A DNA stretch of 64,000 bases from Chryseobacterium scophthalmum (GTDB lineage: Bacteria > Bacteroidota > Bacteroidia > Flavobacteriales > Weeksellaceae): assembly GCF_900143185.1 (NCBI RefSeq), contig NZ_FSRQ01000002.1:682001-746000 (forward strand), given 5' to 3'. The notes below the pieces were generated by a model, which saw only the letters and a list, made by a program, of their open reading frames with translations, made no database searches and was not told the DNA's origin. How positions within the stretch are numbered: the stretch's first letter is position 1; every line of letters begins with the position of its first letter. Below, piece by piece: positions 59,735 through 64,000 of this stretch. A program made the translations under genes and the position numbers.

Positions 59735-61045
59735 TTATTGAATCGTTTTTCTTCCGATGCTCTTGTAGTAGAAACCATTTTGTTCGGGAACTTCTAACGG
59801 ATACATATTTCTTCCGTCGAAAATAGCTTTATTATTCATTTTTTTAGCCATCATATCAAAGTTCGGATTTTTGAATTCCGGCCATTCTGTAGCAATAAAT
59901 AATGCGTCTGCATTTTCTAAAGCATCATACATCGTTTTTGCGTAAGCTATTTTGTCTCCTAATAATTTTCTTACGTTTTCTTCTGCAATAAGATCGTAGG
60001 CAACAATTTTTGCACCTTTTTGAAGAAGTAAATTGATGTTGTCTAGCGAAGAGGCTTCCCTAATGTCGTCGGTATTTGCTTTAAAAGCCAATCCCCACAT
60101 TGCAATCGTTTTTCCTTCAATATTTCCACCGAAATATTTTTCAATTTCAGAAACCAAAATTACTTTTTGTGAAATATTCACATTTTCTGTTGCTTCTAAA
60201 ATCTGGAAATTAAAATTATCGTCTTTTCCTGATTTAATTAAAGCTTTAACGTCTTTAGGGAAACAGCTTCCACCATAACCGATTCCCGGAAACAGGAAAC
60301 GGTGTCCAATTCTGTCGTCGCTTCCCATTCCTAATCTTACTTTGTCTACATCTGCGCCTACTTTTTCACAATAGTTGGCAATTTCGTTCATAAATGTAAT
60401 TTTTACGGCTAAGAATGAATTAGATGCATATTTTGTAAGTTCGGAAGACTTTTCATCCATAAAAATAATAGGAATTCCTGTATTGGTAAATGGCTGATAA
60501 ATTTTCGCCATAATATCTTTGGCTTTTTCAGAGCTCGATCCTACAACAACTCTTGCAGGATTCATAGAATCTTCCACTGCAAAACCTTCACGTAAAAACT
60601 CAGGATTTGAAACGACATCAAAATCAATAGTAGTTTTTGCGGAAATAGTTTCTCTTACTTTGTCGGCTGTTCCTACAGGAACTGTACTTTTATTAACAAC
60701 CACTTTATATTCGGTCATCAGTTCACCAATATCATTGGCTACTTTCAAAACGTAAGATAAATCTGCCGAACCGTCTTCTCCGGGTGGAGTGGGAAGAGCA
60801 AGATAAACGACTTCACTTTTATCTAAAGCTTCTTTTAGGTTCGTTGTGAAAAATAATCTTTCAGATTGAATATTTCGGTGAAACATCTCTTCAAGATTAG
60901 GCTCGTAAATAGGAACGATACCGTTTTTCATTCCTTCTACTTTTTTTTCATCAATATCAACACAATAAACCGAATTGCCAAGTTCTGCAAGGGTAGTTCC
61001 TGTAACCAAACCTACATAGCCTGTTCCTACTATCGTTATATTCAA
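59735..61045 (-). CDS. ugd: UDP-glucose 6-dehydrogenase
   Basis: A 436-residue NAD-dependent enzyme that oxidises UDP-glucose to UDP-glucuronate. The N-terminal NAD loop Gly-Thr-Gly-Tyr-Val-Gly-Leu-Val is at 7-14. The catalytic Cys261 sits in Gly-Gly-Ser-Cys-Phe-Pro-Lys-Asp. A C-terminal Ile-Ala-Met-Trp-Gly-Leu-Ala-Phe-Lys motif is present. The only start that fits the family N-terminus (Asn-Ile-Thr-Ile-Val-Gly) is TTG at 61045. It heads the unit ugd-rmlB-rmlA and supplies a uronic acid that the AsnB-like enzyme might amidate. Confidence 0.93.
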   Translation of the reverse strand: MNITIVGTGYVGLVTGTTLAELGNSVYCVDIDEKKVEGMKNGIVPIYEPNLEEMFHRNIQSERLFFTTNLKEALDKSEVVYLALPTPPGEDGSADLSYVLKVANDIGELMTEYKVVVNKSTVPVGTADKVRETISAKTTIDFDVVSNPEFLREGFAVEDSMNPARVVVGSSSEKAKDIMAKIYQPFTNTGIPIIFMDEKSSELTKYASNSFLAVKITFMNEIANYCEKVGADVDKVRLGMGSDDRIGHRFLFPGIGYGGSCFPKDVKALIKSGKDDNFNFQILEATENVNISQKVILVSEIEKYFGGNIEGKTIAMWGLAFKANTDDIREASSLDNINLLLQKGAKIVAYDLIAEENVRKLLGDKIAYAKTMYDALENADALFIATEWPEFKNPNFDMMAKKMNNKAIFDGRNMYPLEVPEQNGFYYKSIGRKTIQ

Positions 61046-61070
61046 AATGTATGTTTTATAAAATTCCTGA

Positions 61071-61078
61071 CAAAAATA
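61071..61078 (-). promoter_or_regulatory. -7 box of the ugd-rmlB-rmlA unit (TATTTTTG)
   Basis: On the minus strand TATTTTTG fits TAnnTTTG and ends 25 nt before the TTG start of ugd. No TTG at 17-23 nt upstream was found. Confidence 0.45.
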
Positions 61079-61230
61079 CTAAAAATTGTTTCATGGTCTT
61101 TTTTAAATAATGATAACTTATTAAAGATGACAGATTAAAAAAGAATTTGCAGCGAAAATTAATTTTTATGAGAGTAGAGTTATTGTAATTTTTTTTGATG
61201 AATTCTTATTCTGTTGATTATGAAGAGTAT

Positions 61231-61261
61231 TTGTGTATTTTATAAAAATGTCATATATTTG
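61231..61261 (+). promoter_or_regulatory. Promoter of the rimP-nusA-infB operon
   Basis: TTG at 61231-61233, a 20-nt spacer and TATATTTG at 61254-61261, followed by C-A, agree well with the Bacteroidota consensus. It predicts a start point near 61268. Confidence 0.65.
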
Positions 61262-61284
61262 CAGGAGATTTACGGAAAAAATGG

Positions 61285-61311
61285 AAAGGCTTCTAAGAGA
61301 AAGCCTTTTTT
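61285..61311 (+). promoter_or_regulatory. Terminator-like hairpin in the rimP-nusA-infB leader
   Basis: AAAGGCTT and AAGCCTTT form a perfect 8-bp stem with an 8-nt loop, directly followed by a T-run. It lies after the predicted promoter and about 30 bp before the rimP start, so it would be transcribed as an attenuator-like structure in the leader. Confidence 0.65.
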
Positions 61312-61339
61312 CGTACTGTTAAATCAGGATATATATTAT

Positions 61340-61807
61340 ATGGAGTTTAGAAAAAATATTGAAACATTATTAAATGATTTCCTTCAGACAAGAGAAGATC
61401 TGTTTCTTATTGATTTGAAGTTTTCCGCAGGAGATGGTATTACAGTAATCTTAGACGGAGATCAAGGTGTTACTGTGCAGGATTGTCTGGATGCAAGCCG
61501 TGCAATAGAATTTAATATGGATCGTGAAGAGCACGATTTTAGTCTGCAGGTAATGTCTGCAGGACTAAGCGAGCCGCTTTCAATTCCGAGACAGTTTCGT
61601 AAAAACATCGGAAGAGAAATTGAAGTTTTGCTGACGGATTCTTCAGAAATAGAAGGTGAGCTTGCAGAAGTAGATGAAGAGAAAATTACTCTTGTACTGC
61701 GTTACCGCAAACCGAAAGAAGTAGGTAAAGGTAAAGTAGACGTAGAGGAGGAAAAAGAAATTCCTTACTCTGACATAAAAAAAGCTTTGGTAGTACTTAA
61801 ATTTTAA
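61340..61807 (+). CDS. rimP: Ribosome maturation factor
   Basis: A 155-residue protein needed for 30S subunit maturation. The start is placed at the ATG at 61340 (Met-Glu-Phe-Arg-Lys-Asn-Ile-Glu), which gives the normal length; the frame is open further upstream from a TTG but that would run through the leader hairpin. Visible marks are Val-Gln-Asp-Cys-Leu-Asp-Ala-Ser-Arg near 52-60 and Val-Met-Ser-Ala-Gly-Leu-Ser-Glu-Pro-Leu near 78-87, which is the family core, then a C-terminal SH3-like domain. It is the first gene of the rimP-nusA-infB operon, 15 bp before nusA. Confidence 0.92.
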   Translation: MEFRKNIETLLNDFLQTREDLFLIDLKFSAGDGITVILDGDQGVTVQDCLDASRAIEFNMDREEHDFSLQVMSAGLSEPLSIPRQFRKNIGREIEVLLTDSSEIEGELAEVDEEKITLVLRYRKPKEVGKGKVDVEEEKEIPYSDIKKALVVLKF

Positions 61808-61822
61808 AAGAAAAAAAGATAA

Positions 61823-63058
61823 ATGGATAATATAGCGTTGATTGAATCCTTTGGTGATTTTAAAGACGAAAAGGGGATCAGTAAAATTGATCTGATGGCG
61901 ATCATTGAAGATTCTCTAAAGACTTTGTTGAGAAAAAGATTTGATTCTGATGATCACTTTGATGTAATTGTAAACCCTGACAAAGGTGACTTTCAGATTT
62001 TCTTAAATAAAACCATCGTTGAAGACGAAATGTCTGAAGATGATGATTTGGAAATTGAAATCACTGAAGCTAAAAAAATAGATCCAACTTTTGAAGTTGG
62101 TGAAGATTTTACCATGGAAATTCCGGTAGCGCAGTTGGGAAGAAGAAATATTTTGACGCTGAAGCAAATTTTAGCAACAAAATTGCAGGAGCATAACAAT
62201 GCGATGTTGTATGATCAGTTCAGAGACAGAATCGGAGAAATTGTAATCGGAGAAATTCACCACATTCGTCACAAACATGTGATCTTGTTGGATGATGAAG
62301 GAAACGAGTTTATCTTACCTAAAGAAAACCAGATTCCATCGGATTTCTTCAAAAAAGGAGAAAACATCAGAGCAATTGTTGAAACGGTAGATTTTAAAGG
62401 TTCAAAACCACAAATTATCATTTCAAGAACAGCTCCTAAATTCTTGGAAAAATTATTGGAATTAGAAATTCCTGAAATCCAGGACGGAACAATCATTCTT
62501 AAAAAAGCAGTGAGAATTCCTGGTGAAAAAGCGAAAATAGCAGTGGATGCTTACGACGACAGAATCGATCCTGTAGGAGCTTGTGTCGGGGTGAAAGGTT
62601 CTAGAATTCACGGTGTCGTAAGAGAATTAAGAAACGAAAATATAGATGTAATTCAGTGGTCTAAAAACCCTGAGATTATGGTGAAGAGAGCTTTAGGAAA
62701 TGTTACCATCAATAAAATTGACATCAACGAAGAGACAAACTATGCATTGGTTTATACTCCAATTGAAGAGATTTCTAAAGTTATCGGTAAGCAAGGACAA
62801 AATATCAGATTGGCTTCTTGGCTTTCTGGATACGAAATTGACGTGTTTAGGGAAGCAAGTGAAGATGATGATGTTGACTTGAGAGAATTCAATGACGATA
62901 TCGAACAGTGGATTTTGGATGAGTTTAAGAAAGTAGGTCTTACAACTGCAAAATCTGTCTTAGATAAAGATACGACAAGTCTTTTAAACATGGTAGACTT
63001 AGAAGAGGAAACCATCGAAGACGTGAAACGTATATTGAAGGAGGAATTTGAAGATTAA
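61823..63058 (+). CDS. nusA: Transcription termination/antitermination factor
   Basis: A 411-residue RNA-polymerase-associated factor that controls pausing, termination and antitermination. The N-terminal polymerase-binding domain (1-130) contains Thr-Leu-Lys-Gln. An S1 domain follows (about 138-200, starting Ile-Gly-Glu-Ile-Val-Ile-Gly-Glu). The KH domains contain Asp-Pro-Val-Gly-Ala-Cys-Val-Gly-Val-Lys-Gly-Ser-Arg-Ile near 250-263 and Val-Ile-Gly-Lys-Gln-Gly-Gln-Asn-Ile-Arg near 318-327. The E. coli type C-terminal acidic repeats are lacking, as in most Bacteroidota. Confidence 0.96.
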   Translation: MDNIALIESFGDFKDEKGISKIDLMAIIEDSLKTLLRKRFDSDDHFDVIVNPDKGDFQIFLNKTIVEDEMSEDDDLEIEITEAKKIDPTFEVGEDFTMEIPVAQLGRRNILTLKQILATKLQEHNNAMLYDQFRDRIGEIVIGEIHHIRHKHVILLDDEGNEFILPKENQIPSDFFKKGENIRAIVETVDFKGSKPQIIISRTAPKFLEKLLELEIPEIQDGTIILKKAVRIPGEKAKIAVDAYDDRIDPVGACVGVKGSRIHGVVRELRNENIDVIQWSKNPEIMVKRALGNVTINKIDINEETNYALVYTPIEEISKVIGKQGQNIRLASWLSGYEIDVFREASEDDDVDLREFNDDIEQWILDEFKKVGLTTAKSVLDKDTTSLLNMVDLEEETIEDVKRILKEEFED

Positions 63059-63136
63059 TATTTAGAAATAAATTTTAATAACAGTAAAAAAGAATACTTT
63101 AATTTTAAGAATTAAAAAAAACAGTAAATAATATAG

Positions 63137-64000
63137 ATGCCAAAAATAAGATTAAATAAAGCGGTTAAGGAATTTAACATATCGATGTCTAGGCTGGTAG
63201 AGTTTTTACAGTCTAAGGATATTGTGGTTGAAAACAATCCTAACGCTCAATTAGAAGAAGCGGCATATTCTGCATTGGAAGCTGAGTTTGCCAAAGACGG
63301 TGAGCAACGTAAAGCTTCCCATGAGGTGGTTATTTCTAAAGTTCCGGAAGAAAAACTGGAGATGGAAGAAAAGAAAGCACCTGAAGTAATAAGAGCTAAA
63401 GCTAATACAAAACCAGAAACCAGAATTTTAGGTAAAATCGATCTTGAGCCTAAAAAAGCTGAACCTGTTGCGGAAGAACCAACTCCTGCACCAGCTGCAC
63501 CTGTAGAAGAAAAAAAAGAAGAGAAAGTAGAAGTGAAGGAGGTGAAAGAAGAGGTAAAAGCTGCAAAAGAAGAAGTGGTACCGGTTTCTGAAGTAAAAGC
63601 AACTCCTGAAAGGCAAGAGTTCAAGGTTTTGGATAAAATTGATCTTTCTCAAATAGAAGGAAACAGAAACAGACCTGCAAAAAAAGATAAACCTAAAACA
63701 GAAGAGGTGAAAGCAACAGCAAAACCAGCTGAACCTGCTAAAGAAACACCAAAACCGGTTGAAAAACCTGTAGAAAAAGTGGAAGAAAAAAAACCTGAAT
63801 CTACTAGTGAGGAACCTCAGGAACCTCAGAAAATAGAAACTGTTTATCAAAAACTTGACGGTCCTAAAATCGTTGGTGAAAAAATTGACTTAACTCAGTT
63901 TGCACCAAAACCAAACTCAGGAGCTAAAAAGAAAAGAAAGAGAATTGAAAAGCCGGGTGGTCCTAACCAGAATACTGGGAACAACCAACAAGGTGGAAAC
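63137..64000 (+). CDS. infB: Translation initiation factor IF-2, N-terminal part (cut by window edge)
   Basis: The first 288 residues are visible. The ATG at 63137 starts Met-Pro-Lys-Ile-Arg-Leu-Asn-Lys. The IF2_N domain (about 1-50) is followed by a long low-complexity linker rich in Lys, Glu, Pro and Ala, and then a Gly/Asn/Gln-rich stretch at the edge. The GTPase domains that deliver initiator tRNA to the 30S subunit lie outside the window. It is the third gene of the rimP-nusA-infB operon, with a 78-bp gap after nusA. Confidence 0.93.
   Translation, partial: MPKIRLNKAVKEFNISMSRLVEFLQSKDIVVENNPNAQLEEAAYSALEAEFAKDGEQRKASHEVVISKVPEEKLEMEEKKAPEVIRAKANTKPETRILGKIDLEPKKAEPVAEEPTPAPAAPVEEKKEEKVEVKEVKEEVKAAKEEVVPVSEVKATPERQEFKVLDKIDLSQIEGNRNRPAKKDKPKTEEVKATAKPAEPAKETPKPVEKPVEKVEEKKPESTSEEPQEPQKIETVYQKLDGPKIVGEKIDLTQFAPKPNSGAKKKRKRIEKPGGPNQNTGNNQQGGN

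Noticed and set aside
61214..61339. In-frame upstream extension of rimP from a TTG
   Set aside because: It would encode the leader hairpin and give a product much longer than the family; the ATG at 61340 fits RimP.
63247..63850. Two minus-strand frames opposite infB (Ser/Thr-rich and Phe/Arg-rich)
   Set aside because: They mirror the Glu/Lys/Ala/Pro-rich linker of IF-2 and have no independent support.
1..64000. tRNA or rRNA genes, prophage, IS elements, restriction or defence systems
   Set aside because: The gaps between genes are short and show no cloverleaf-like or rRNA-like sequence, and no integrase, transposase, phage or defence protein motif was recognised. A tRNAscan or Infernal run would settle this.

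Overview
The window is a chromosomal segment of a low-GC Bacteroidota bacterium of the Flavobacteriia, most like Chryseobacterium/Weeksellaceae. The grounds are type IX secretion (T9SS) C-terminal sorting domains of both type A and type B, many lipoproteins with a Cys lipobox, the absence of Shine-Dalgarno-led starts, promoter-like TAnnTTTG boxes, and the housekeeping order rimP-nusA-infB. Genus-level placement is inference.

Left part (1-18.2 kb, all minus strand). Four tandem secreted T9SS type B cargo genes (one cut by the left edge) are interrupted by rnhA and dnaB. They share a C-terminal cassette of about 350-400 residues but carry two different N-terminal heads: an L-type-lectin head and a PPC/jelly-roll-like head. 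Next come an MFS exporter, two small paralogous lipoproteins, a GH3-family protein, a small Lys-rich repeat protein and two paralogous T9SS type A beta-propeller-like proteins. One of the latter is split by a single-base frameshift that removes its sorting domain. A small lipoprotein lies between them.

Middle (18.3-28 kb). mfd, two paralogous lipoproteins and pth are on the plus strand. A minus-strand inorganic-carbon module follows: beta-carbonic anhydrase, small exported protein, SulP transporter, second beta-carbonic anhydrase.

Right part (28.1-61.05 kb). This is a roughly 33-kb surface polysaccharide cluster of the ABC-transporter-dependent type: Wzm/Wzt, 17 glycosyltransferases (5 GT4-like, 10 GT2-like, 1 GT11, 1 DXD/GT32-like), five methyltransferases, an OafA-type and a hexapeptide acyltransferase, an AsnB-type amidotransferase, WecB plus a short SDR, and the nucleotide-sugar genes rmlA, rmlB and ugd. 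No Wzx flippase or Wzy polymerase was seen. Most genes read leftwards in tightly overlapping runs. Three genes (a methyltransferase, a GT2 and asnB) read the other way, and a GDP-fucose synthase remnant sits next to a GT11 fucosyltransferase, so the locus looks mosaic. Two methyltransferases directly follow a Wzt that has an extended C-terminal domain, which fits a methyl-capped chain recognised by Wzt.

Right edge (61.2-64 kb). rimP, nusA and a truncated infB are on the plus strand, preceded by a leader with a terminator-like hairpin.

No rRNA, tRNA, IS element, prophage, CRISPR array or restriction/defence system was seen. The most useful observations are the modular T9SS cargo cassette, the frameshifted T9SS protein, the methyl-cap/Wzt arrangement, the fucose-synthase remnant, and the leader hairpins before mfd and rimP.
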